The position numbers and the translations under genes were made by a program. A stretch of 64,000 nucleotides of DNA from Theobroma cacao (lineage: Eukaryota; Streptophyta; Magnoliopsida; Malvales; Malvaceae), in contig NC_030853.1 of the NCBI RefSeq assembly GCF_000208745.1, positions 26,617,877-26,681,876 on the forward strand, read 5' to 3'. A model generated the notes under the pieces. That model was not told the DNA's origin. It saw only the letters and a list, made by a program, of their open reading frames with translations, and made no database searches. Shown in pieces: positions 12,457 through 22,689 of the stretch. Numbering within the stretch: position 1 is the stretch's first letter; every line of letters begins with the position of its first letter.

Positions 12457-13140
12457 TACTTGAAGTTTATGGCTAGATGGGAGCAGAAAAAGTCTGTCGG
12501 TGGTAAGTTTTTTTTGGTTTGCTCAAGTTTGTTAGGATCCATTGTTAATGCATGCATAAAAGTATGTTCATTTCTAATCTTGCAAATGATGTGTTTTTCA
12601 TATTCTAGGAGGAAAAAAGAAGGAAGTGAAGGAGACTGGTTTGGGTCTCTCTTTTACTAAGGATGAAAATTTCAAAGAATGGTACTTTGAGGTACATTTT
12701 GTTGCAATGGTACAATTGCTTGTGATTGTTATACTACTTTATCAGGATCTTAGTATTTTATGATTATATCATACATTTTGGCTTTTGTAAGTTGCTGTCA
12801 ACGATGAAATGATTGAGTACAATGACATTTTTAGCTATTATATTCTGAGGCCGTGGGCAATTTCAAGTGGGAGATTAAGTCATATAATATTTATATTCAT
12901 TGCAGTTTAAGTACTAAATAGCAAGTGTTAATTAATTACAAGGGAAAAAATGGCCACGGATGCCATTCCTTGGTTTTTTTTTCTTTACCTTTCTTTTAAC
13001 TCATTTGTGATGTTAAATTGCACACATTCTTTGACGTGGAAATCAAGAAAACGAAAGTCAAGAACTACTATTTCCCTTTCTTTGTATCTCCAAGTGTTTT
13101 GCAAAAAGAGAAAGATCACATTGAGGGTTTTGCTCCAGAG
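12457..13140 (+). pseudogene. Fragment of cytosolic prolyl-tRNA synthetase, copy 1
   Basis: Several exon remnants in order match the start of the catalytic domain of plant cytosolic ProRS. 12609-12691 encodes GKKKEVKETGLGLSFTKDEN and FKEWYFE. From about 12791 the frame reads VAVNDEMIEYNDI followed by YYILRPWAI. From about 13024 it reads [20 protein letters not shown] and then [15 protein letters not shown] small upstream piece (12457-12502) encodes YLKFMARWEQKKSVG but has lost its AG acceptor (TATATG, against TATCAG in copy 2). The homology stops after FAPE. The ATP-binding and anticodon domains are absent, so it cannot be an active enzyme. The parent gene lies elsewhere. Confidence 0.85.
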
Positions 13141-13972
13141 ATGAGAACTAAGGTTTTGGGCACAATTGGCCTTGTGGAATGTGCTTCAGCTTGGAATTGT
13201 TAATTTATATTTTTACGAAATTTCTTGAAGCCATTTGAATCTCATTTTGTCCCTAAAGAAGCAAGACTATTCACCAAGAAGCAGTAGACTTTTAACTCAT
13301 ATCATTCTTTGGTCTCAGAGATTTGTCACTAAGAAAGATCTGCCTTGATGTGTCAATAAAGTTGGTAACAAAATTTTCACTAATTTTCCAATAAATGTTT
13401 ATATTTTTTATTTTTGCCTTTTAAACTATATATAACTTAACACAATTTGTGTAACTATTTATACATTATTGTGTATTATTTTTATCATAACAAAGTCTGT
13501 TTAACTATTTATTCATTACTACGTATTATTTTTACCATAACATAATCAATCCTTTTACATTCGCATCATAACAAATACATCATTATATTTCTTTTTCTGT
13601 AACTAATTTATAACAATAATAATCTTAAAAATTATTAAAATTAATAAACAATTCTTGATTCTACTAATTTAAATTTTTTATACAAAACTTTTAACATCAA
13701 TTGTTCATAAAATTTACAAATCTGTCGTGTATAGTCTGTATTTTTCTAATTTTATAAATGAAAATAAAAAACTACAAAAGTAGTATGTTATAACGATTAA
13801 ATACCTTTAATTATAATTATTCTCAATCATAATTTCTTATTGCAATGAATACCAAATTGAATTTTGGTTCAAGAAAGATAAGATGCATTTTGAGTAGAAA
13901 TTTTAAATTCAAATCATAGAGTTCATCACGAGAAAAAGAAAAAAAAAAAATTTTAAAAATTTTGAGAGAAAA
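13141..13972. other. Spacer upstream of the first J-domain copy
   Basis: Runs from the end of the ProRS fragment into AT-rich DNA. From about 13572 it matches 15144 onwards almost base for base (upstream flank of the next J-domain gene). No coding region seen. Confidence 0.6.
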
Positions 13973-14364
13973 TGACGTCGTTTGTTGTTAGTCACTTGAA
14001 ATGAGTGAAATGACGTCGTTCCTTCTTAATGCTTATTTCCCTCCTGCCACACGGTGTCGTTTTAGCAAGTGATAAAACCATCCCTTGAAACCCTGGCCTG
14101 TTTCTTTTTCTTCCTCGTCTGGCTAGGACTCTAACCGAGCCGCACCACCTCTCTCCCACGATGGTTCCTGGGTTTCTCTCCCGGCCTTCCTTTTCACTTG
14201 CCTTAGCTTGTTTTAGACGCCAACCAAACGAAATAGCGTCTTTTCAACGCCAAATTGCCCAACACTATAAAAACCGTTCCCTTTACTCACAAAATCTTAG
14301 ATCTCAGATTTCAGATATCAAATCTCAGATCGTTTCTTACTCTCTTTGAAGAAATTGTGTTGCG
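13973..14364 (+). promoter_or_regulatory. Promoter of J-domain copy 1
   Basis: Two TGACGTCG elements (13973, 14011), an ACGGTGTCGTTTT element near 14051 and a TATA box (TATAAAAA at 14266) 99 bases before the ATG. A 62-codon open frame inside (14161-14349) overlaps the TATA box and is most likely not translated. TGACGTC cores are typical bZIP-factor binding sites (established knowledge); binding here is inference. Confidence 0.6.
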
Positions 14365-14814
14365 ATGGCTGATTTTCGTCTTCAAGACCTTTGTCAACCT
14401 CAACTCACACAAATCGCTGCTGAAAATACCAAAGCAGTTGCAGAAGAATACTTTAAGTTGGGAAATATCAACAAGGCCATCCAATAAGGATTCGCAGCAC
14501 TTGATTTGAACCCTGAGTTACGAATGGTCCAAAAATGCACTGCAGCTTATCTTGTTCACAAGTTTGATTTGATGCTATGCTTTTGCCAGAAGATGAAGAT
14601 GGACGATACTGAAGTCCTATATTCGATTCTTTTTATCGAAGATTGTTCTGCCGTAGTTGATGCTGCGACTATTAGAAAACACTACAAGGAAGTGGTACTA
14701 TTGGTCCATCCGGACAAGAATGATTCAGTTGCAGCAGATGGTGCTTTCAAGATCGTTCGTCAGGCTTGGGAAACTCTCTTATCTGATCACAAAAAAAGAA
14801 GAAAGACTCGATGA
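14365..14814 (+). pseudogene. Mini J-domain gene, copy 1, with internal stop
   Basis: Same layout as the intact copies but codon 41 is TAA (14485-14487) where the others have CAA. The first half (about 14385-14629) differs from the other copies at many positions: QDLCQPQLTQIAAEN against QGLCQSQFTEIAAER, and KMKMDDTEVLY against KMKVDDTKVLY. The second half, with the J domain and HPD motif, is essentially identical to the copy at 15935. Translation could only give a 40-residue peptide or restart downstream, so it is called a pseudogene. The mosaic pattern suggests recombination between diverged copies. Confidence 0.85.
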
Positions 14815-15142
14815 GGATGAAGTTTTTTGGTTTGGATTAGATTCATTTTGAATGTATTCAAATTTTTTTATGAATAATATGTAGTTAGTTTTTATTTTGT
14901 TCTGATTTTGTTACTTTTTTTAGATTCAATTTGATTTTGATTTTTAGTGTCAGTCCAATTTCATAATTGATCACAATTATGATTAAGCATTCCAAGTTGA
15001 AATGCTACCATCATCAATCCATAATATAATATACAGAGTAAATTGAAGCAAATTATTTGAAGAATATTCTGTTGTGGGTTTTTTTAGGGGTGATAGTTTG
15101 TTGATTATTCATTATCTCAATGTCAATTCTTTTTTTTTTGGC
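14815..15142. repeat. J-domain 3' flank, copy 1, truncated at N
   Basis: Same 3' flank as the other J-domain genes (TTTTAGTGTCAGTCCAATTTC...). After about 15090 it skips most of the usual linker and breaks off at the single N in the poly-T/GGC stretch. Confidence 0.65.
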
Positions 15143-15143
15143 N
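15143..15143. other. Single N, assembly join
   Basis: After this base the sequence returns to ATACATCATTATATTTC, already present near 13573, and repeats about 1.5 kb with few differences. This is either a genuine tandem duplication with an unresolved junction or overlapping contigs that were not merged. Confidence 0.8.
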
Positions 15144-15542
15144 ATACATCATTATATTTCTTTTTCTGTAACTAATTTATAACAATAATAATCTTAAAAA
15201 TTATTAAAATTAATAAACAATTCTTGATTCTACTAATTTAAATTTTTTATACAAAACTTTTAACATCAATTGTTCATAAAATTTACAAATCTGTCGTGTA
15301 TAGTCTGTATTTTTCTAATTTTATAAATGAAAATAAAAAACTACAAAAGTAGTATGTTATAACGATTAAATACCTTTAATTATAATTATTCTCAATCATA
15401 ATTTCTTATTGCAATGAATACCAAATTGAATTTTGGTTCAAGAAAGATAAGATGCATTTTGAGTAGAAATTTTAAATTCAAATCATAGAGTTCATCACGT
15501 GAAAAAGAAAAAAAAAATTTTTTGAATAATTTTGAGAGAAAA

Positions 15543-15934
15543 TGACGTCGTTTGTTGTTAGTCACTTGAAATGAGTGAAATGACGTCGTTCCTTCTTAAT
15601 GCTTATTTCCCTCCTGCCACACGGTGTCGTTTTAGCAAGTGATAAAACCATCCCTTGAAACCCTGGCCTGTTTCTTTTTCTTCCTCGTCTGGCTAGGACT
15701 CTAACCGAGCCGCACCACCTCTCTCCCACGATGGTTCCTGGGTTTCTCTCTCGACCGTCCTTTTCACTTGCCTTAGCTTGTTTTAGACGCCAACCAAACG
15801 AAATAGCGTCTTTTCAACGCCAAATTGCCCAACACTATAAAAACCGTTCCCTTTACTCACAAAATCTTAGATCTCAGATTTCAGATATCAAATCTCAGAT
15901 CGTTTCTTACTCTCTTTGAAGAAATTGTGTTGCG
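15543..15934 (+). promoter_or_regulatory. Promoter of J-domain copy 2
   Basis: TGACGTCG elements at 15543 and 15581 and TATAAAAA at 15836, 99 bases before the ATG. Nearly identical to the region upstream of copy 1. Confidence 0.6.
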
Positions 15935-16384
15935 ATGGCTGATTTTCGTCTCCAAGGTCTTTGTCAATCTCAATTCACAGAGATTGCTGCTGAAAGAGCT
16001 AAAGTAGCTGCAGAGGAATATTTCAAGTCGGGAAACATCGACAGAGCTATTCAGCAAGGGTTCGCAGCACTCGATTTGAACCCCAATTTACGGATCGTGC
16101 AGAAGTACATTGCCGCCTATTTGATTCACAAGTTTGCTTCTATGTTAAGTCTTTGCCAGAAAATGAAGGTAGACGATACCAAAGTTCTGTACTCCATTCT
16201 TTTTATCGAAGATTGTTCTGCCGTAGTTGATGCTGCGACTATTAGAAAACACTACAAGGAAGTGGTACTATTGGTCCATCCGGACAAGAATGATTCAGTT
16301 GCAGCAGATGGTGCTTTCAAGATCGTTCGTCAGGCTTGGGAAACTCTCTTATCTGATCGCAACAAAAGAAGAAAGACTCGATGA
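15935..16384 (+). CDS. Mini J-domain (DnaJ-like) protein, copy 2
   Basis: An intronless frame of 149 codons. Residues about 18-65 form a helical segment with AEEYFKSGNIDRAIQQGFAA. This resembles the N-terminal part of plant J-proteins that precede a DUF3444-type C-terminal region, where similar words (RKFVEKDFAGA) occur. The J domain spans about 83-142: LYSILF, then the helix II segment IRKHYKEVVLLV, HPD at 115-117, and AFKIVRQAWETLLSD. The HPD tripeptide is what J-proteins use to stimulate Hsp70 ATPase. Full-length relatives are several hundred residues long; here the protein ends in KRRKTR just after the J domain, with no substrate-binding region. No targeting signal is seen, and the basic tail might aid nuclear location (inference). 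The promoter has a good TATA box. Expression is not shown by sequence. Confidence 0.8.
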   Translation: MADFRLQGLCQSQFTEIAAERAKVAAEEYFKSGNIDRAIQQGFAALDLNPNLRIVQKYIAAYLIHKFASMLSLCQKMKVDDTKVLYSILFIEDCSAVVDAATIRKHYKEVVLLVHPDKNDSVAADGAFKIVRQAWETLLSDRNKRRKTR

Positions 16385-18866
16385 GGATGAAGTTTTTTGG
16401 TTTGGATTAGATTCATTTTGATATGTATTCAAATTTTTTATGAATAACATGTAGTTAGTTTTTATTTTGTTCTGATTTGGTTACTTTGTTGAGATTCAAT
16501 TTGATTTTGATTTTTAGTGTCAGTCCAATTTCATAATTGATCACAATTATGATTAAGCATTCCAAGTTAAAATGCTACCATCATCAATCCATAATATAAT
16601 ATACAGAGTAAATTGAAGCAAATTATTTGAAGAATATTCTGATGTGGGTTTTTTAGGCAATGAACGTTTTCTTTAAGCTTTCAGATTTTATTTTGTTAAA
16701 ATAAATTTCTTTGTGTTATATATTTTGTAAGTCTCTTTCGTTAGCTTGAAATTGAATTCTGGGTTCAAGAGGTTATTGTATTAAGTAACTATGTGTTTTG
16801 CTTGCTTCAGTGTTTGTATCGGTGCTGCAGTTATTCACTTTCCTTCTGATTTGATACAATCAAACTAAAAAAAAGAAGGAAAAAAATTTTTTTTCACAAA
16901 AGTTACTATAATATTTTTCTTTTTATGGGTGATAGTTTGTTGATTATTCATTATTTCAGTGTCAATTCTTTATTTTTGGCTTAAGTTAAACAGGCATTGA
17001 AAAACCAATACTTGCTTGCAAAAGAAGAACCATATCAGTTCTACGTGCCTTTTGATTCTTCAATTGTTATCAAATGCTTGCTCATGTTGTCCAGATGTTC
17101 CCAAATGATGTTTCCTTGGGCGATATCATTGACGCTGCAAAGTCTTTCAGGTTTGTTATTCGGTTTTTCTCACTTAGAGGTTGAATCACAATTTATCATA
17201 TGTTTATTTTTGCATAAGTGTGCATGTGTAGTAGTATAAGGCTGTTAAAGGGAATATAATTTGTCAGTTTTTATACATAGCAAACCCTAAGTGTGATTTC
17301 TTGGAAAAGCAGAAGTCCAATAATGGACTATACACGTTCCTCTTTTATCATTACTCATATCTTAGCCTAAATTACTCTTGTTGTTTCTGTGCTAAAAGTA
17401 ATGCTGCTAATATCTAGTTCTGGCCAACTTTTGCTGAGCTGTTTGCAATAATTGTTGTATACGCATTTATGTAAAGGTACATTTTTTCTTGGGCCTTAAT
17501 TCACTTACCATGTAGTTCTCTCCTGAATCATGTTTCTGTCCCATTTATAAATGTTAGGCTATGATTTGAATTGCCTTGTTAAGGAAGCATTATCTATTGA
17601 AATGTTGCTGGCAGCTATCCTCTAACTTAAGGGTGCAGGAGACACGGTCTTCATTGGAGTGGTTTGTGGGAAAAGTACAAGACATGATTATCTAAATACT
17701 TTGAGACGATCTATAGTGAAGGGTTCAAATGAATCAAGGTGAGAGGTTTAAAGAAGCTGATCAGTTTTGCACTTCATTGCCTTTGTCATATAAAAGTTTT
17801 AATCTCTATTCACCCACCAAAAAGGAGGAATAGGAAAGAGAATTGCAAAAGTGGAAGCTTTTTTACATTTGCATAATGCCTGATGCAGGCATACGTTTAA
17901 GTACTTAGAGAGAGATGAGACAATGGTAGCTCACTTGGTGGGGGAATTGATGCATTCATAAAGCTGTCTCAAAGTTAGCTGCTATCAAAATCTCTATTCA
18001 ATGTTGTATATACTTTCTAAAATTTGAAGTCTATGTTCCAAATTCTGAGGAAATCATTGGTAGAGATATCACCGGGATCGGATCTCGGTACAATATACAT
18101 CTCAACACCTGTGGAGAAATGTTAGTTATGTTTCTGTTAGTAGCTTTTGTACTAGTGTAATTTTTATTACAAAAATCAGTCATGTAGGGTGCCTAGTGAT
18201 TTGATTATGATAATTGATTTCCACGGTAAGATGTACAAGTTTGGGTACTCCAGGACCAGATCTCCATTGCAGTGATGTGGAAAGTTCAAGGAAAACGTTG
18301 TCAAGGGTCATAAATATTGTGAAAGAATTAACTCTAGCATTTGTTTTTAATTTACACTAGATCTTCTGTCTGCTCGTGAGTAACGGGTTTTGCTTGTTTT
18401 CATGACTTTTTCTTTAAATTTATCATCACTATTCACAATGATATATATGAATGATAATTAAAGATATATTAAAAGATAATGACAAGAAAGTATTGAGTTG
18501 TTCAGCTTTAATTATTTGGCACAGGCAATGAGTCAATGAGGGCAAATGCTATTGGCAGTTGTGTTGTGCTCAACCATGGAGGAGGTTGCGCGGTAGACAA
18601 GATGCTCATGGAGTTTGCTTCACCGTCAATAATCCATATGATACTTCTATTTGTTGTTATCCTCGTTAATTCATTTTTAATTTTATTATTATTTATCTTT
18701 TTAAAAATTGATTTTACTAGAATTCTGATCAATTTTGCTTTTCTAATTTAAATACTGTCTTTTATGGTTTCTTTATGCCTTGTATATTGGTGCACAGTAT
18801 GATGCATTTAACTTGATATACATAAGATGCACAATATGATACATTTAATTTGATATTGCATTACAG
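16385..18866. repeat. Type-a linker with unrecognised exon-like pieces (after J copy 2)
   Basis: Holds, in order: the J-gene 3' flank; a piece after a TTAAACAG acceptor near 16993 (ALKNQYLLAKEEPYQFY); an overlapping frame at about 17092-17150 with FPNDVSLGDII; a piece near 17660 with GKSTRHDYLNTLRRSIV; a piece near 17892 with FKYLERDETMVAHLVGELM; and near 18540 ANAIGSCVVLNHGGGCAVDK. Just after 18700 it joins VAMP intron 4. The pieces recur in the other three type-a linkers. They look like decayed exons of one or more genes that I do not recognise, and no continuous frame exists. Confidence 0.5.
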
Positions 18867-19010
18867 GTAGAAGACTTTAGGCAGCAGGGAACTAAGATGA
18901 GAAGAAAGATGTGGCTTCAGAATATGAAGATAAAATTGATTGTTTTGGGTATCCTTATTGCCCTGATTCTTATCATTGTGCTGTCAGTCTGCCACGGCTT
19001 CAAATGTTAA
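18867..19010 (+). pseudogene. VAMP exon 5 fragment 1
   Basis: Equivalent of the last VAMP exon: open, 47 codons, with acceptor TTACAG, the membrane anchor and stop. The first two codons are Val-Glu instead of Ala-Gln. Exons 1-4 are absent; part of intron 4 precedes it. Confidence 0.85.
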
Positions 19011-20273
19011 TCTGTCTTGGATTTCCCTCGTACCGCTCTTGCTGCCAGGGATGTCTTGATAGATTGGTTTGTCTTACTTGTTTTTTTAGGGCATATATTT
19101 CTCCCTTTGCTTGCGGTTTAGGATAGGGGGAGGCTTTGTATCTTGGTTGGCTGTATAGGTTATAGTTTGAACTTGTTACGGTAGATAAAAATTTCTATGG
19201 AGGATTTCTTCTTTATACTGTGATGGGGGTATACTCGGATTCCTGCATATCATATTTGTCCTTTTGAAATGTTATTAATCTGTTTTTTTGGTTTTTGTCG
19301 CTTATCATGTAAATCCTTTTGTATGCATTTCTCTTTTAGACGTAAGAGGAGACAGTTGGTTTTGTAAAATTTTTTAATGCTTAGGAGCCTATGGTTGCAT
19401 GAGTAGCTCGGTGTCTTTGCCTTCCGCAGAGAAGGTCTTCAGCTCTAATGATTAGAGCGATGTGTATGATTGATTTTCCCCGCTCCCCTTGAAGTCTTGT
19501 TTTGAGGATCTATTCTTTCTCCAGAGAGAAATTTGGGGAATAAGTAAAGAATTTTGATGAAGGGTTGTTTTGTCAAAAAATAAAAAACTAGTTTGACTAC
19601 GAAACAAATCGAATTTTATACGGTAGTTGGTTCTTTTTCGATTTTACATTATTCCAATAAAAGGAGTTAGCATATTTTTGCTTGAAAACAATCCAATTTG
19701 AGTTTCTAACCTTAAATCGAGTTTGAGCAATGAAAATTAATGTCTACATGAACAGATTATAATATGTGAACAACTGTAGCAATGATGTGTTTTGTGCATA
19801 ATATGTTGAGATTAGATCCCACTATTAGAAAAACTAATGTCTAACTCAAATTTTAACATTTTGAAATTCTTTCAATATTAAATACTTGAAAACCTTATGT
19901 CCGTTGTTGGCTGGATCGTCTTTGTCCCATTATCCTCTCTAACCCATCCTTTTTACGTGTTTTAAAATTATAAATAATATATATATATATATTTATATAT
20001 TGTAAAACAAAAAAATTATAATAATTAATATTTTATAAATGAAAATAAAAGATTACAAAAGTAATCTGTTATAACAATTAAATATCTTTAATTATAATTA
20101 TTCTCAATCATAATTTCTTATTGCAGTCAATACCCAATTGAATTTTGGTTCAAGTAAGAAAGATAAGATGCATTTTGAATAGAAATTTTAAATTCAAATC
20201 ATAGAGATCATCACGAAAAAAAGAAAAAAATAAAAATTTCGTATAGTTTACAGAGAAATCCCAGCAAAGAATA
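19011..20273. repeat. VAMP 3' flank repeat and J-gene upstream flank
   Basis: First part homologous to the flank after the complete VAMP gene, with an (AT)n stretch near 19978. From about 20030 it becomes the conserved upstream flank of the J-domain genes. No gene seen. Confidence 0.6.
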
Positions 20274-20685
20274 TGACGTCGTTTATTTTTAATCACTTGC
20301 AATGAGTGAAATGACGTCGTTTCCTTCTTGAAGCTTATTTCTCTCCTACCACACGGTGTCGTTTTATCAAGTGATAAAAGCATCCCTTGAAACCTCAGCC
20401 TGCTTCTTTTTCCCCGCTTGTCTGGCTAGGACTCTTACCGAGCCGCACCACCTCTCTTCCACGATGGTTCCTGGGTTTCTCTCCCGGCCTTCCGTTCTCG
20501 AGCCGCAACTCCTGATCACTTGCTTTAGCTTACTTTAGACGCTAACCAAACAAGATAGCTTTTTTTCAACGCCAAATTGCCCAACACTCTAAAAACCGTT
20601 CCCTTATCTCACAAATCTTAGATCTCAGATTTCAGATATCAAATATCAGATCGTTTCTTACTTTCCTTGAAGAAATTGTGTTGTG
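20274..20685 (+). promoter_or_regulatory. Promoter of J-domain copy 3
   Basis: TGACGTCG at 20274 and 20312. The TATA box is altered to TCTAAAAA at 20588, and an extra stretch (CTCGAGCCGCAACTCCTGATC) replaces part of the leader found in copies 1 and 2. The same extra stretch is found upstream of copy 5. Copy 3 may be transcribed less efficiently (inference). Confidence 0.55.
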
Positions 20686-21141
20686 ATGGCCGATTTTCGT
20701 CTTCAAGGTATTTGTCAATCTCAATTCACAGAGATTGCTGCTGAAAGAGCTAAAGTAGCTGCGGAAGAATATTTCAAGTTGGGAAACATCGACAGGGCTA
20801 TTCAGCAAGGGTTCGCAGCACTCGATTTGAACCCCAATTTACGGATCGTGCAGAAGTACATTGCCGCCTATTTGATTCACAAGTTTGCTTCTATGTTAAG
20901 TCTTTGCCAGAAAATGAAGGTAGACGATACCAAAGTTCTGTACTCCATTCTTTTTATCGAAGATTGTTCTGCCGTAGTTGATGCTGCGACTATTAGAAAA
21001 CACTACAAAGAAGTGGTACTATTGGTCCATCCGGACAAGAATGATTCAGTTGCAGCAGATGGTGCTTTCAAGATCGTTCGTCAGGCTTGGGAAACTCTCT
21101 TATCTGATCACAACAAAAGAAGAAAGACTCTACGAAGATGA
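20686..21141 (+). CDS. Mini J-domain protein, copy 3 (151 codons)
   Basis: ATG at 20686. It differs from copy 2 by Ile at residue 9, Leu at 32 (KLGN against KSGN) and a changed end, KTLRR instead of KTR, so it is two residues longer. The HPD motif and J domain are unchanged. Its TATA box carries a T-to-C type change seen in no other copy. It lies in a type-b unit, followed by linker and the VAMP exons 2-5 duplicate C. Confidence 0.78.
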   Translation: MADFRLQGICQSQFTEIAAERAKVAAEEYFKLGNIDRAIQQGFAALDLNPNLRIVQKYIAAYLIHKFASMLSLCQKMKVDDTKVLYSILFIEDCSAVVDAATIRKHYKEVVLLVHPDKNDSVAADGAFKIVRQAWETLLSDHNKRRKTLRR

Positions 21142-22689
21142 AGTTCTTTGGTTTGGATTAGATTCATTTTGATATGTATTCAAATTTTTTATGAATAATA
21201 TGTAGTTAGTTTTTATTTTGTTCTGATTTTGTTACTTTTCTTAGATTCAATTTGATTTGATTTTTAGTGTCAGTCCAATTTCATAATTAATCACAATTAT
21301 GATTAAGCATTCCAAGTTAAAATGCTACCATCATCAATCCATAATATAATATACAGAGTAAATTGAAGCAAATTATTTGAAGAACATTCTGATGTGGATT
21401 TTTTAGGCAATGAACATTTTTTTAAGTTTTTAGAATTTTTTTGGTTAATTTTGTTAAAATAAATTGCTTTGTGTTATATATTTTGTAAGTCTTTTTTGTT
21501 AGTTTGAAATTGAATTCTGGGTTCAATATGTTATTGTATTAAGAAACTATGTGTTTTGCTTGCTTTAGTGTTTGTATCGGTGCTGCAGTTGTTCACTTTC
21601 CATACAATCAAATTAAAAAAAAAAGGGAAAAAAATCAAAATTTTCACAAAAGTTACCGTAATATATTTCTTTTTAGGGGTGATAGTTTGTTGATTATTCA
21701 TTATTTCAATGTCAATTCTTTTTTTTTTTGGCTCAAGTTAAACAGGCATTGAAAAACCAATACTTGCTTGCAAAAGAAGAACCATATTGGTTCTATGTGT
21801 CTTTTGATTCTTCAATTGTTATCAATTGCTTGCTCATTTGTCCAGATGTTCCCAAATGATGTTTACTTAGGCGAAATCATTGATGCTGTAAAGTCTTTCA
21901 GGTTTGTTATTCGGTTTTTCTCACTCAGAGGTTGAATCACAATTTATCATATGTTTATTTTGGCATAAGTGTGCATGTGTAGTGGTAATAAGGCTGCTAA
22001 AGGGAATATAATTTGTCAGTTTTTATACATAGCAAACCCTAAGTGTGATTTCCTGGAAAAGCAGAAGTCCAAGAATGGACTATACACTTTCCTCTTTATC
22101 TTTACTCATATCTTAGTGTTTTACTTTCCAAAATGAAAGTTACCTCCATCTCAACCTTACTGCTATCTGCCCTAAAGACAACCTTACATCCCATTCATAT
22201 CCATTTATTCATCAATTTATGGTCGCATCACATGATTTATCTATTAGCAACCAATATTCTTCTTTCAGACTTTCAGTCAAAGTTCTTATTGACAGGAAGA
22301 GGTTTAACCTGAAACAGCAACCTGCCTGGCCTTCTTTTGGCTCATTTGAACCTTTAACCTGTTTTCCTGGGCAGTCACCATTGATTATAAGCCTAAATTA
22401 CTCTTGTTGTTTCTGTGCTAAAAGTAATGCTGCTAATGTCTAGTTCTGGCCAACTTTTGCTGAGCTGTTTGCAATAATTGTCGTATACACATTTATGTAA
22501 AGGTACATTTTTTCTTGGGCCTTAATTCGCATACCACGTAGTTCTCTCCTGAATCATTTTTTTGTCCCATTTGTAAATGTTAGGCTATGATTTGAATTGC
22601 CTTGTTAAGGAGGCATTATCTATTGAAATGTTGCTGGCAGCTATCCTCTAACTTAAGGGTGCAGGAGACACGGTCTTCATTGGAGTGGT
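21142..22689. repeat. Type-b linker (after J copy 3)
   Basis: J-gene 3' flank, then the ALKNQYLLAKEEPYWFY piece near 21746 with a small deletion downstream, then the VKVLIDRKRFNLKQQPAWPS piece (about 22219-22440). It lacks the STRHDYLN and NHGGG pieces of type-a linkers. Source genes are not recognised. Confidence 0.5.

Noticed and set aside
14161..14349. 62-codon open frame (MVPGFLSRPSFSLALACF...) before each J gene
   Set aside because: It is repeated before several copies but lies over the TATA box and leader of the J gene, is disrupted in copies 3 and 5, and has no family resemblance. It is open only because the promoters are near-identical.
16227..16421. 64-codon frame inside the J gene (MMLRLLENTTRKWYYW...)
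   Set aside because: A shifted-frame shadow of the J domain; its repeat in all copies reflects conservation of the main frame.
18508..18732. 74-codon minus-strand frame recurring in type-a linkers
   Set aside because: Antisense to the NHGGG piece, low-complexity Asn/Lys/Ile-rich start; a shadow.
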